Shown: piece by piece, positions 18,299-30,814 of the stretch
Numbering within the stretch: position 1 is the stretch's first letter
Layout of the letters: each line of letters begins with the position of its first letter
Source of the DNA: Phlyctochytrium arcticum
Lineage: Eukaryota > Chytridiomycota > Chytridiomycetes > Chytridiales > Chytridiaceae
DNA: 64,000 bases
Direction: 5' to 3'
Assembly: GCA_025602905.1 (NCBI GenBank)
Contig: JAHLKI010000028.1
Coordinates: 248,001 to 312,000, forward strand
Program-made: the position numbers and the translations under genes
Notes under the pieces: generated by a model
Told to the model about the DNA's origin: nothing
Databases searched by the model: none
What the model saw: only the letters and a program-made list of their open reading frames with translations

Positions 18299-19592
18299 TT
18301 ACTGAGGGACGCGCAAGAAGAGGTTGGGAGTCAATGGAGGAAGGTTGCGGATCAAGGCGCGCTGCGAAGTCTCAATCAATCGGTTGCGGATGGCCTGAAC
18401 GTCATTGGTGGGGCGAAGACTTCGTTCAACAGCCAAAGCACCTGTGACGTGGGGGGTAGCCATACTTGTTCCCGACATAATTGTTTGACGGTTGCCGGGG
18501 AAGGAGGATAGGATGCCGTCGCCGGGGGCAGTGATGTCCACACAGGCGCCAGAGTTAGAAAATCTGGTGGTGAATCCGAAATTGACGCTGGATGCAGCGA
18601 CGGTGATGGCGTCCGGGAGGGCGGCGGGTGAGACTGTACACGCATTCCTGTGTTCGTTACCAGCGGCAACGGCAGTAGCCACACCGGCGTTAATCAATCC
18701 CTGCACGGCTCGTTCAATCGACTGATCCCGACCGCTGCCCAAAGATAGGTTGGCGACGGCTGCGCGGCCGCGCTTTCGAGCCGACTGTGCTGCCCAGTTG
18801 ATACCAGCAATAATGACGTTGGACGGAGCTCCGGAGCCCGTGGGCGGGAAAACTTGCACAGAAATGATGGTGGCCCGACGAGCAATCCCGAATGTGCGGC
18901 CTGCGATCGTTCCAGCAACGTGGGTACCGTGTCCACCAGGTCCTTTGGGTCCGATAAAGGCAGGGCCGATGAGAGCGCGGCCCTCGAATTCCGAGTGTCG
19001 GGCGTCCACACCGGTATCAATCACATACACGTCAACATTTTCACCGCCTCGGGCCGGGGAGGTAAACTGTCCATCCACTCTCCCGTCAATGGCGTCCAGG
19101 CCCCATAGACCTCTTGGTAGTGCTCGCGTGCTGAGTCCTCCATATGGCTCGACCGGACCCATTTCGACGGTTGGGGATTGATGCATGATGTTGGGCTGGA
19201 GATCGAGAACATCGGGATGGTCCTTGAGCTGGGCGAGGGAACTGGGAGGAAGATCGACCGCGAAACCTTGGAAGGATCCTTCACCAAAATCGTACTTTGA
19301 CAAGACTTGTGGTGTTGCTTCACCGGCCCGACGGGAGAGACTACCCGACAGCTCAGCAACAATGTCGTCGACTAATGAAGAAACATTCCGCGGGGCGAGG
19401 TTGTTGGCGTCGGATTTGAACGTCACAATGTACTGATTGGGAATAACGTCGTCTGGAAAGGTTGGAGAAATGAGTCTACATCCTGGCACACAGTATAGCA
19501 AATGTATAATACATACCTCGACGTTGCAAAATGGGGGAGGCACTAGCCAGAAGAGCCGTAGTAAGAGTGATGAATGAGGTAATTTGCCACAT
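18299..19592 (-). CDS. Subtilisin-like serine protease 1 (proteinase K type, S8A)
   Basis: Secreted endopeptidase. Exons 19517-19592 and 18299-19452 (intron 64 nt) give 409 aa. Exon 1 encodes the signal peptide (MWQITSFITLTTALLASA). An I9 inhibitor propeptide follows (IPNQYIVTFKSDA to about residue 110), then the catalytic domain: Asp in VYVIDTGVDARH, His in GGHGTHVAGTIAG, oxyanion Asn in AAGNEHRNACT, Ser in SGTSMATPHVTGA. The length is standard for the family, with no C-terminal extension. A TATA-like GTATAAAG lies about 90 bp upstream (19678-19685). First of three tandem paralogues with identical gene structure; the most diverged of the three. Confidence 0.92.
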
Positions 19593-21048
19593 GGTGCTTT
19601 CTCACGGAGAATTGTATGAGGGAGGAGGTGGGGGGACTAGAAAATGTTGGACAATTCTTGGACGACCCGTCCGTCCTCTTTATACCCGCTGCCAACATCA
19701 TCATAACGGACTTTGGTGAACTGGTGGCAAGCTCCTTTACGGAATATGCATCCTTTTTTGCGTGCAATACTGGTATATTGATTGGGTTTTTGGTGATAGA
19801 AACTGATCACTGCTTCTCCCACCGGCGTATTGTGGTCTCCCCCAACTAGATCCTTGACAATATCAAGTGCAATTCTGCCGGATTGTGGGGCCTACCATTT
19901 TCATCTTATAAAAATCTTGTACTTTCATTCATTTCATGGCGGGCGCTTGTCCCTCATCAGCATTTCTGCAAAATTTGGTTGCAAAACGAATTTCTGGCGA
20001 TGCGGACTACTACAAAGTGACCTCATGCTGAAGGTTGATCCTGCGAGAAAGCTAGATTTATGGGAACGCTGAATTACCGAAGAGAGGGAGTCCTGATCTG
20101 TATCTCCGTCTCTTCTGTGATGCACCGGGATGCATACATGATCATAGAGTCTAACACGTGAATCTTTTGTCAAATAATACTCTTGTCAAAAGTCAAATGG
20201 CATGCAACTGTTCTACCACCTTGTTTCTCTAATTATCATATTCGCCTCCCACATCATCATATCATACCCATTTTTTTAATCGCGGCAGTTCCAACCGACA
20301 AAATCCCAGCCAAATCCCGTCGAATGGCACGGTGCTACACGCGTATAGATCGAAACAAAAAGCAAAGCTCACGCGACGCGTCAAAACAATACTATTTCCG
20401 TTGAACTCCAGTTGAACTCTTGTAAATGAATGAACTGCTTTGAGAAAAGATTCCAAATTCCTTATGTTCCAGGCGTTCCCCCTCGTTCCTCGGGTTTCTC
20501 GATCTTGTGGCGCCAGTAGATTTTGACTGCAAACTTTTACCCGTGGATTGTGCAAGACGGTAATACTAAGACCATCCATAGGGCGGTTTTTTTACCCGTT
20601 TGTGGTTTCTTGGGGCGCTAGTCTGTGCTCTTGAGCCTCTGGTTCGGTTGTATTCTGTCGCGGTCGTTGGTATGGTCATTTGACTTTGCAAATAATCATA
20701 CGGGAATTTGCCTCGTGGAAAATTGGTAGCGTCGCCAAAGCTGGTGATGAATCAAAGATCGTACTTATGAAATGAACGCGAGATATGGAGGATTTAACAA
20801 GAGGTATCGTATTGAGAAAAGTTTATCCGTGTCCAAAAACATATGAGAATAAGCTACAAAGATGACATTGGCGTCTAACATGCATGTGCAGCATATGAAG
20901 GTCTATGTCTAAAGAAGAGATCATTGGAATCCAGCCAGTGACCCACTGATGAGGAGATACAAGAAACAAAAACAACAAAGAGACGACTAATGGGGAGTTT
21001 GTATGAGGCAAGGTTTGGGCATCTCAAGTGGTGTTGTTGTTTTTGGAT
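19593..21048. other. Intergenic between subtilases 1 and 2
   Basis: Promoter of subtilase 1 (TATA near 19680) at the left, then about 1.3 kb without a trusted gene. Short open frames have no recognisable features. Confidence 0.4.
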
Positions 21049-22358
21049 CTATCCAAGGTACAAGAAGTTGTTGGGGGTCTGAGCAGGGACACTCTTGATC
21101 CTGTTGCGCTGACCACGGTTGATGACACTGTCTTGGGCGGCACGGGCATTCGCAGATGGGCGTGCTGATCGTTCAAGAGCCAAGGCACCAGCGACGTGAG
21201 GGGCGGCCATACTGGTTCCAGAGATGGTTGCTTGCTTGTTGTTGGGGGAGGCGGACAAGATTCCTTGACCGGGGGCAATGATGTCGACGCAAGCACCCTT
21301 GTTGGAGAAGGAGGTCGCGAATTGGTAGTTGACGGCGGAGGCAGCAACGGTCACGGCGTCGCGCAGGGCAGCGGGAGAGACGGTGCAGGCGTCGATGCGA
21401 TCGTTTCCGGCGGCAAGAGCGGTGGAAACTCCGGCATTGATCAAGGCAAGAACAGCATTTTCCATAGCAGAGATACGGCCACCGGCTCCGAGCGACAAGT
21501 TGGCGACAGCCAGGCGACCACGCGACTTGGCGGACTGCGCAGCCCAGTTGACTCCCGCGAGGATGATGTCGGTTGAACTAGAACCATCAGCGGCGGTAAA
21601 GACTTGGACGGAGATGATGGTGGATCGTCGAGCAATTCCAAAGGTCTTGCCTCCGATGGTACCGGCGACGTGGGTGCCGTGCAGAGCAGGTTCCCGTGCT
21701 CCGGCGTATGAGGGACCATAAATCACACGGTTGCCGGCAAACTCAGAGTGGGCACCGTCCACACCGGTATCGATGACATACACATCAACGTTTTGGCCGC
21801 CGTTGGCAGGGGGAACAAATGAACCATCCACAGATCCGTCAATGGCATCGAGACCCCACAATCCAGCTGGCAAGGCCCTCTTGGTCAGGCCTTGATAGGG
21901 TTGCTCGGAGATGACCTTGACGGGCTCGAGTTTGTGAACGTAGTTGTTGAATACTTCGTCGACCTCGGGATGTTGCTTGAGCTGTTCAATAGCGTCGGCC
22001 TGGACGTCGATGGCGAATCCCTGGTAGGAACCTTGACCAAAGTCGTAGCGTTGCAAGATGTGGGGAGCTGCTCCGTCACGGCGGGCAAGACCAGTAGACA
22101 GTTCGGCAACAATTTCGTCGACCAAGGAAGTTACGTTACGGGGAGCAAGGTTGCTGGCATCGGACTTGAAGGTGACAATGTACTGGTTGGGAATGACTTC
22201 TGTTGAAGTAAGGGTATTGAACGTCAGTTATCTGTGACACCACACCTGCATGCAAAAGGTCAAAAGGACTTACCCATCGCAGCACGGGTTTGCAACAGAG
22301 GAGATGCGCTTGCCAGGGTCGCAATGGCCAAGGTGATGAATGAGGATAAACGAAGCAT
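21049..22358 (-). CDS. Subtilisin-like serine protease 2 (proteinase K type, S8A)
   Basis: Exons 22274-22358 and 21049-22199 (intron 74 nt) give 411 aa. Exon 1 encodes the signal peptide MLRLSSFITLAIATLASA. The I9 propeptide begins VIPNQYIVTFKSDASN. The catalytic triad is visible: Asp in VIDTGVDGAHSE, His in LHGTHVAGTIGG, Ser in SGTSMAAPHVAGA; oxyanion Asn in AAGNDRIDACT. The propeptide-core junction QPYQGLTKRALPAGLWGLD is shared with subtilase 3. TATA-like GTATAAAA at 22453-22460, about 95 bp upstream. Likely extracellular digestion of protein substrates. The closer match of genes 2 and 3 implies a later duplication than gene 1. Confidence 0.93.
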
Positions 22359-23985
22359 CTTGCCGTGTGAGGGGTGCTGTAACTTGTGAAAAGATGAATC
22401 GGATCTGAGATGGAACGACTGGTTGATGGGGAATGGAGAGGACCCCTCGACCTTTTATACATCTTGGACGTCAACACAAGTCAGTAATGATCCTCAACCA
22501 ACCTGGACATGGCCAAGAGCCTCGCCAAGAGCCCAAGGACATTCCGCCATCGGATATGTCATGGGGGGTCTTGTTGATCGTGCCCACATTTGGTCGGTAT
22601 GATCATCCTCGAGTAACTCTTGCCGGCGGAAAACCTTCATCCATGTATTACTTGTTCCTTAGAAAATATGCGCAGCCATGGACAAGAGCGTGCTCGAGTA
22701 AAACAGACTATCACTGTGTGATGAGATTCCACAAATTTAGCATTCCGCGATTCTTTTACCACCGATAATGCCCAAGGACAGACAGCCCATATCATACTCG
22801 TACTCGTACTTCATTCCACTGGTGACCTAGAATGCGCTTGCTGATAAATCTCCCGTCTGATCAGGTGTGGGTAAACCATACTGTTGAGCACAGTACCAAA
22901 CACAATGGAAATAATGGGCATGTGTTGAAACCAAATTTTACGGAGGTCCATAGTAAACTTATGCCGGCAGCTGGGAGGACGCTCAGGATGCCCACAATCC
23001 CTTTCCAAGATCTGATCACCATGCATTGCGCATCAAAGTTTGTCGGTACTCGAATATACCGGTAGGCCGACAGGGTTCTATTTCATGAGTTCAGATGCTG
23101 ACGGACAAAAATACCTGAGATCTTTTCCTTTGCCCAACAAGACGCCCAAGCAATGCTACCATCACGCGTGTTGCTCACGTATATACTCGAGTATCGATAG
23201 ATTTACGCGACGACAGTCTCGCAGAACACACACATTTTTCTGTGTGTGCTCGTACTCGAGTATATACATGGGTACATGAACGCCCCACACATCTAATCGC
23301 GCAACCAAAAAGCATGTTTTAGATGTTACATCGATTGGTGAATTTGGTGCAGATACTCGTAACTTGTTGCATGAAAACAGAACCCCCGGTACACCTTTAA
23401 ACTTAACCCAGTTTCGTGGTTCCTATAATACCCGCCATTGAGCGGCAGATCCGCAGAGATCCACGGCGACAGCATGAGGAGCAAGATTTCCATCAGCCAT
23501 CAGCCGCCTGCTGCCCTGATTAGCACCCAAAATCCCTGAGCATAGTCTTTTCCTCGATCAAAAAAAGATCTCAACCCCAACGGCCCGCCGCAAGCTGGTG
23601 ACACCGACGACAATATAACCTTTTCCGGTTTTATTGAGTTGGGGCAGAAAGTCTGGAAGTTTTGGAGGTCGTTTTCAGGGTCGTTTTGAACGAATTCGCG
23701 AACGCAATCTGGTGCCTAGCGCAACAAAGTTTCCGTGATATGGCATAAATTATCTCTGTGAAAGCTGGACAGAAAGCTGGAGATGGGTAAGGAGGCATCT
23801 GATATGGTATATAAGATCTCGTTATTCATCTATGGTACAGCCAAAATTGATAAAGTCGCAGCGGATTCGCACGAAAGTAGTAATGTGGGAGGGGAAGGTA
23901 GTCAAGGAACAAAAGGGACATAGGGCAGATAAAAACAAAAGGGGGAAGGCCTTTACATGAGAGGCAACGTCAACCAACGTGTTGT
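22359..23985. other. Intergenic between subtilases 2 and 3
   Basis: 1.6 kb without a trusted gene. Contains the subtilase 2 promoter and an inverted repeat with nested hairpin (23179-23267), listed separately. Confidence 0.4.
23179..23267. repeat. 15-bp inverted repeat with nested CA/TG hairpin
   Basis: 23179-23193 (GTATATACTCGAGTA) is the exact reverse complement of 23253-23267. Each arm contains the palindrome TACTCGAGTA. Between them, ACACACA and TGTGTGT runs (23226-23248) can form a second hairpin. It is intergenic, about 0.8 kb upstream of subtilase 2 and 0.7 kb downstream of subtilase 3. Confidence 0.7.
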
Positions 23986-25286
23986 TTACGCAGATAGGTT
24001 GAGAAAGAGGTTGGGAGTCTGTGCGGGGAGATTTCGGATTCGGCCGCGCTGGGATCGAGCAATCACTCGGTTTTGAATGCCCCGAACGTCCGAACTAGGA
24101 CGCAGGGACCGCTCAACTGCCAATACTCCGGCAACGTGGGGTGCAGCCATACTGGTTCCTGAAAGGACGCCTTGCCGGCCGTTGGGAAGAGCGGATAAAA
24201 TTTCGGCTCCAGGCGCAATGAGGTCGACGCAGGGACCAAAGTTGGAGAAACGACTGGCAAATTGATAGTTGACTCCCGATGCGCCAACTGTGACCGCGTC
24301 GCGTAGTGAAGCGGGTGATTCGTTGCACGCATTTCCTCTCGAGTTTCCAGCCGCCACGGACACTGCGACCCCAGTATTGATTAGTGCTTGAAGGGCTCGA
24401 TCCATGGATGGGTCACGACCGCCACCCAATGAGAGGTTTGCTACTGCTTGACGACCCCGTTGACGAGCAGCCTGAGCAGACCAGTTGACGGCTGCGACAA
24501 TTTTATCCGTTGTACCACTTCCACTTGGGCCAAAGACTTGAACAGAGATGATGGTTGCCCGTTTCGCAATGCCGAACGAGCGACCTGCGATTGTTCCTGC
24601 CACATGCGTACCATGGGTGGCTGCGATACGGGGCCCAGTGTAAGAAGGACCCAGAAGAGCTCGGCGTTCGAATTCGGGATGTCCGGCATCCACTCCAGTG
24701 TCAATGACATACACATCAACGTTTTCTCCTGCCTTGACCGGGTAGACGAACTGTCCGTCCGCGTTTCCATCGATGGCATCAAGACCCCACAATCCCGCTG
24801 GCCATGCTCGCTTGGTCAGGCCTTCATAGGGTGCCTCGGAGACGACTTCGATGGGCTCGAGCGTGTGAACGTAATTGGCGGCTACGTCCTCGACTTCGGG
24901 GTGCTGCTTGAGTTGCTCGACGGCGTCAGGCTGGACGTCAATGGCAAATCCTTGGTACGATCCTTGACCAAAGTCGTAACGCTGAAGAATCTGGGGAGCC
25001 GCAAACCCGTCACGACGCGCGATGTTGCCCTGGGAGATTTCGGCGATAATCTGGTCCACTAGTAGAGTCACATTGCGAGGAGCGAGGTTGGCGTCGGATT
25101 TGAAGGTGACAATGTACTGGTTGGGAATGACCTCTGTTCAGGAAGGGAACATACGTTAGAATCAGGCCCACCACTTAATGTCGGACCGTGGATCAACTTA
25201 CCAAGCTCTGCCCGCGACTGCAAGATGGGTGACGCGCTTGCCAGAGTCGCGATAGCCAGTGTGAAGAATGAGGTAAGGTGAAGCAT
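23986..25286 (-). CDS. Subtilisin-like serine protease 3 (proteinase K type, S8A)
   Basis: Exons 25202-25286 and 23986-25133 (intron 68 nt) give 410 aa. Signal peptide MLHLTSFFTLAIATLASA, then the I9 propeptide (VIPNQYIVTFKSDA). Triad: Asp in VIDTGVDAGHPE, His in THGTHVAGTIAG, Ser in SGTSMAAPHVAG; oxyanion Asn in AAGNSRGNACN. The first exon is 85 nt, exactly as in subtilase 2, and the intron falls at the same codon phase, so the pair is a clear tandem duplication. A TATATAA-like element lies near 25435, about 150 bp upstream, followed upstream by a 20-base poly-C run. Confidence 0.93.
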
Positions 25287-26770
25287 CTTGAGACGCGTAC
25301 GTGATAACTTGTTTGAATAGACGACAGTCACTGGAAACCCCAAAAATGAGGTGATATGAGGTAGATGGGGGAGGGAACGAGGTGAACACGGTAGAATGAT
25401 GGGGCACTAAAACAACATGCTTCCATTATATACAGTTTCTCCGTGCCCCCCCCCCCCCCCCCCCCTCACCCGTTCCAAGGAATCTCAGCGCATGTCAGTA
25501 TATTGGTATCGATTGAAATCAATGAAAGTGACGACGACAAACTGGACGACAATGGTTCTAGGGACTATCTAGCCTTCTGACCCCTTTGATCAGTAAATAG
25601 CATTTCCACAATCTTCCAGCCTACGTCGATCTCCATTGACGCGTCGGCCTTTCACATTCTAAACCTTTTTGAGCACTCTTTGCCACAACTTTACTCCACA
25701 ATTATATTCTGCTACTCGTGCAATTACCAAGATCTACCAAGCATTCCCACGGTCCACATTGAAATGTCCATCGGCCATGATCAGGCTAGCCACCACCGCC
25801 AGTTCAGACAATGCACTGGATGCATGGAGAAAAGCACGCATCCTTGATGCAGCAAGAGTTGACACGCCGCATGATTTGGGAGTTGAGTCCAGGTTCCTAT
25901 TCATTCCAGATCGCCCACGACGTCCCACAATGGTTAGTTTTGGTGATTGCTGCAGTAAATGCAGGCCCAGCCCTTGTGGCCGTATGGAACACTCATCGTT
26001 CCCCTCGGCGGCGTTTTCGTTGGGGCATGAATCAGACTCATGATGCAGACATTCATCGCACGGCTGCTACATTGCTACAAGGCACCGCAGCCATATCCCA
26101 AGGCCGTCACTATTATATATATAACCCACATCCACCGTCCTGGGTATTCCCCAACATGAAACTTTCTGCAATATCCGATGCGAGCACATCACATCCATTC
26201 AACCCCAAAAAATATCATGCAATTGGTCCCTCTCGATCTATGATACCGTGAACTGGAACATTGTCACGCATCGCGTGCGACTGCCGTGCAAGAATCAAAA
26301 GAATTTTAGATTCTGAATTTCAACAAAAAGTTCCGGGCGGGCAACGTTCAGATCGGTCAATCGGTAAGTCAAGGCCGCACCCAACATGCTAGATCAGGAC
26401 CGAGATCTACGCCTATGTGCGAGCGGAGTTTACCCCACACTCATACAATACCCCACAATTCTCCGCGGTTACATTTCAAGGACATGATGGAAATTTCCAC
26501 AACCGAGATAGAAAGTTTTAGAAACGAGAAGCTTGGATCATTTCCCGTGTACGTTTTTTTGAAGAGGGATGGTACAAGTACATGGAAGTTTACTGGCAAA
26601 GCTTCTCAATCTCACGATCGGCGCACACTAATTATGACAACCTGAGCATCATAACAAACGACCCAGAGCTTTTACTCGAGTCGTAGGTTACCGCGGCCAC
26701 AGAGAGCAGTAGGACCACCGCACCATCATATCCAACTTGATAAATACAACTTACAGCACAACCACCCGTG
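25287..26770. other. Intergenic, upstream of subtilase 3
   Basis: Includes a run of 20 C (25446-25465). Overlapping plus-strand open frames at 25669-26043 and 25811-26251 have a somewhat coding look (mitochondrial-type N-terminus MIRLATTASSDNALDAW; an LVLVIAAVNAGPALVAVW hydrophobic segment) but no recognisable family, so I do not call a gene. A TATTATATATATAA stretch lies near 26112-26125. Confidence 0.3.
25446..25465 (+). repeat. Poly-C homopolymer, 20 bases
   Basis: Uninterrupted run of C upstream of subtilase 3. Its exact length may be unreliable in the assembly. Confidence 0.9.
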
Positions 26771-29309
26771 TCATCCCTGATGTGTGTTGACAACTTCATA
26801 AACCCCAACAGCAAGCGCCTCAAAATGCCCCTTGGCCAATTCCGCCCCAATCAATCCTATATCGTCAAAGTTGAAATGAAGCGGCCACCGCCACCGCTCC
26901 ACCAAAGTCAGATCTTCGGCGGATAAAACAGGAGTTATGTCATGGAGGGTGTAGATTGGGGTGACGAGGAGCATTCTGCATGAGATCATTAGGGTAGTGG
27001 TTCAGAGGCCGCGTGTGAAGGGGGGATAGCGTACCGTTGATACACTCCATCAGAGTTGAGGGCAAAGTGGGCAGTTTTGGCGTGTCTTTTCTGGCTGACA
27101 GAGTCCAACACTGGCAAGCTCATACTTTCAGCGAAATAGGGGATAGCAGACGCCGGATGGCCCGCAATGTGGATGAAATCAATATCGTGGTGGTCTGTCA
27201 CTGTTATGGAAGTGCAAATGTTAGAAGCTCATTGCAGATGGACTGCCAAGTCAGGAACGGACCGGTCCGATTTCGCAATCCCAACAGATGTTTGGGAGGT
27301 GTGAATAGCTTCCGGTAGATGATTCGTGTCTGAAATTGGCGATGGGAATCGGTTCCTTGCTCTAGACCTTGGTCTATTCATGCTGAGACTTTAGCATAAT
27401 GGGCATTGCCACTAATGTATCTAAGCTTACTGGGGCCAATATCGCATTGGAGAGATGTCGCGTCAGTTGATGTGGGAACGCATCCGGTAACCACTCCCAA
27501 CTCGTGATGGTCTAAATATAACAGGCTTGGAATGACTCCTCCTTGATGGACCACACCAAGCCCGATAGTCATCATAACATTGAACAAAATCCAGACACTC
27601 TGGGGGGAAAAACAAGAATTAAGAGTCAACATGATATGTTAATGCCGGCAAGGCCCTACCCAGAAAAATTTGGATTGTCCTGGGGTCATTTTGTGAATGA
27701 CCGGGACAGCCAAAAGAATTAAAGGTGTCAAAATCGGGACAAGAAAACGTGGTTCTTGATGGGGAACTGCAGACAGAAGTGACAGTCCGCCCACTAGGGT
27801 ACACACATTCGCTAAAGGTACTCATGAGAATGTGCACACTGATGGGGTCAATGAACATATTTACTCATGTTGAGGAGCGACCTGCGCTCTGAGCCGATTA
27901 AAAGCCCTTTGATGGATATGATGAGGGGTACCAGGAGCGGACCAAACAGCAAAGGCATGTTTACACATATGTGAAGCCATCGAGGATGAATGCCATGGAT
28001 TTTCAGATGCTCCTTGTCAGTGTTGTATACAACGAGATTCCACAACGTCGAGACCAGTTTTCCCTATACCATCCCGTTTAATGAATAAGAAGATTGAGAA
28101 TAAGTGGGGTGTCCAACCTGTGGGCGTAATTGCAGCATTCTTGCCAACGGTAGGAGCATAAACTCTTCAAAAGTCGGTGCGACGGCCCGATCAAGATGGA
28201 GGAATCCAAAGTAAAATGAATCGACCACCACGCTGACTAATATTACTGTGAGAAAAGTGCCGACGAGAATCGAAAGATGCGTGAAGCGAGAAACAGCTTT
28301 GGTAGGTTGAAGGATGCTTCTGAACGTATACATCACACAGGGTGCGAGCAGAAAGAATGCTGCATCCGCTCGGGTATAAAAGCCTAGGGCAGCCAGCAGA
28401 CTGAGAGTAAAAGTACTCTGATAGGTCGTAGTCTAAAGCATGATCGTTTCAATCATCTTTGATATTCGTGATGTGGAAAGCCAAAACTAACCGGGCGCAA
28501 AGATATCGAGAGACATAAGGCGAGAATAAGGGTCAGCCAGGTGTTTGTGAATGGGCGCATGAGAAAGACCAATGTCACGTAGGAGGTCATAAACACTTTG
28601 AGGAGTGTACGCGTGGGCAACCCATGGCGTTGGGCGATGCGGCATAATGTATAATCTGCGCGAGGAAGACTGTGACTTAGATTTTGCTGATCAGCAAAGC
28701 ACTTGGCCGGCAGAGGTACCGACCGAGTGACTTTAGATGTACCAACCTAGTAACAAGGATTGCGCAAATGTGGCGAATCGGGGAACCAGAAAGATCACAA
28801 GGGCAGATGGATTTCGGCCGGTGAGCTGGGAGTACATTTGCAAGATTTTCATTGGAAAGGCTACCAGTAATAGTCTGATGATGATGAAAAAAGTGGGAAC
28901 AAAGGACATGAGAATGTTGGTACATCAGAATAAACAGTGATGCACATACGGAAGAACGACAGTACGCGCCGGACCAGGTGGGACACTTTTCCACTCCCAG
29001 GGACGATCGACATCATAGTGGAATACCGAGCCTTGAACCAATCTTTCGGCATTTATTTATATGCAGAAAGGATGGGTTCCTCCAAAACTGTATCGCACCT
29101 GCCATGATCTCGGTGGATTGAAAATGTTCATCGGGATGAATGTACCCAGGCATACAGGCTGCAAACAGCCGAAGGGCCAAATATGCCATGTAGAGGGTGT
29201 CTGTTTGTGGCAGCTTTATCTTGAAATGTGGTTTTGACGACGACAAGTCCTGCGGTTGGTCACGATCTTGTTTTGCGCCAGGAATCGTTTTCAGTTTTGG
29301 TGAACGCAT
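26771..29309 (-). CDS. SMP3: GPI mannosyltransferase 4
   Basis: ER membrane enzyme that adds the fourth mannose to the GPI-anchor core from dolichol-P-mannose (GT22, PIGZ/SMP3). Eleven exons join in frame: 29099-29309, 28950-29031, 28747-28874, 28492-28655, 28118-28432, 27865-28063, 27660-27793, 27431-27599, 27263-27361, 27035-27200, 26771-26975 (623 aa). Key motifs: lumenal PGYIHPDEHFQSTE (family HPDE), RPWEWKSVPPGPART, MRPFTNTW, LGFYTRADAAFF, VDSFYFG, the HGIHPRWLHICVNMPLL block typical of PIGZ rather than PIGB/PIGM, and PHQEPRFLVPIL. Multiple hydrophobic segments fit a polytopic protein. ATG 29309 is the first in-frame ATG. The GT donor at 28746 (GTTGGT) is weak but required for frame. Divergent from the GCR1_C gene with about 280 bp between starts. 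Confidence 0.9.
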
Positions 29310-29590
29310 TTCGGACCTGGGCCCGCGGGGAGGCCGTAGGCTAGCTAGGCCTTTTACGTTTGCAAGACGCTGCTTGCTTTCCGGAATCAAGATGCTTTCC
29401 GCGCCAGATTTCACCCCAAAACATAAGTAGTACTTTGACCGCTTTTGCGTAAATTACCGAGCGGAGTTTGACACTTTTGACATGACACTTGCCTTTTGAC
29501 AGTTCTGCTCAGATCTTCAGACCCGGAATCAACATATAATAGAGTCAAGAGCCCGGACCGAATCGAACTGTCCCACAAAAATTCTCTCCA

Positions 29591-30814
29591 ATGTCCGACT
29601 ACTTCGGCGCTCGGAAGAAGGTTCGGCTCTCTGCTAGAAAAAATGCCGGACTCTGTCGAACAGTACCACCCGTACAGGGGCACCTTCGACAGGCTCTACA
29701 GATGCCAGGTGCTCCGGGTTCAATTGCATCCGCATCATCATCGTCCCAACACAGGGTCGCGCAACTGGACAGCGCAGACCACAGGATCAACGACAAGGAG
29801 GTGCCTCGCGATGAATCGGTAAGGGAGGGAAAGCAAAATGAGCCCGAGCATGCCACACTTCAGCAAGTGGTACCGGAAATTCTCGAGACGCTGTCAACGG
29901 GATTTGCGTCCATCCAGGAGCATGTTTCCAGCGCTATCCATGAGTTTAGCTGCAGACTGTCGTCAGACTTAGAGGATCATTTCAAACAAATCAGCGCAAT
30001 GTTGATGGCAGAACGGGCCGAGCGAGTGCGCGAGAATGAGCGTGTGATACAGACAATTCTGAAGGATGCGGAGGAAAGGGAGCAGCGCCTTACCGATGCT
30101 TATGCCACTGTCCTTGCCCGTATGCACCAAGACGTGAGTATTCTCACAGCATGTCTTATTGGTGGTGATCAGTGAAAGTCTGACATATTTCCACACATGT
30201 AGGATCAGCCAATGCGAACCACATATAATGCTCTGGCCGACTTTATCAACAGTGCGCCAGGAAAAGAGTTGATCGACACACTCAGAAGAGACACTCGAAC
30301 CCCCTCACAGCATCAAGAAGAGGCTCCAAGGTCATCATCTTTCTCCCAGGCAACGATACCAGCCAATTGTTTGCAAACGTCTCCCCCCCTTACTGCCTCC
30401 TCTGACCAACAGGCGGAAGCAGCTGCTGCTGAACAAACGACGACGCCATCGTCAGCAAGTCGTTTTGAAGGATTTCGTATGGACCGTACCCTCGTCAACT
30501 TGAGCCAAGTATGGCAAGAGTACGTTTCTGGTATCAATGGTCAACCGTCCGTTCGTGAAGTGGAGCAAGCACTCAGAAACAGCTGGCGAACAGGGAGTTC
30601 CGATACAACTCATTTCATGAAACGTAGGCAATTGTACAGGGAGGTGGAAAGACTTGTTGCCACAGGCTTACGGGAGGATCAGGCTGTCGACGCCATGGAA
30701 GCCGAACGAGTGGGCGGGGCATTGACGCTTGACCAATATCGCGCTATGCTCAGCAAAAGAGCCACTTCCCAAACATTTCAAGCACAACATAGAAAGAAAC
30801 GTAAGCGCACGTAA
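29591..30814 (+). CDS. GCR1_C-domain DNA-binding protein
   Basis: Exons 29591-30133 and 30203-30814 (phase-0 intron, 69 nt) give 384 aa. The N-terminal third is Ser/Gln-rich and basic. The middle (about residues 90-185) is a helical, coiled-coil-prone segment (AERAERVRENERVIQTILKD). After a Ser/Pro/Thr/Gln linker, the C-terminal 110 residues match the fungal GCR1_C domain: VNLSQVWQEYVSGINGQPSV, WRTGSS, the RRQLYREVERLVA helix, and EAERVGGALTLDQYR, ending in a basic KKRKRT tail. In yeast Gcr1 this domain binds CTTCC boxes. In other fungi it occurs in many unrelated transcription or transposon-derived proteins, so the target cannot be inferred. Confidence 0.75.

Noticed and set aside
24448..25062. 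204-codon plus-strand ORF over subtilase 3
   Set aside because: Antisense shadow of the protease gene.
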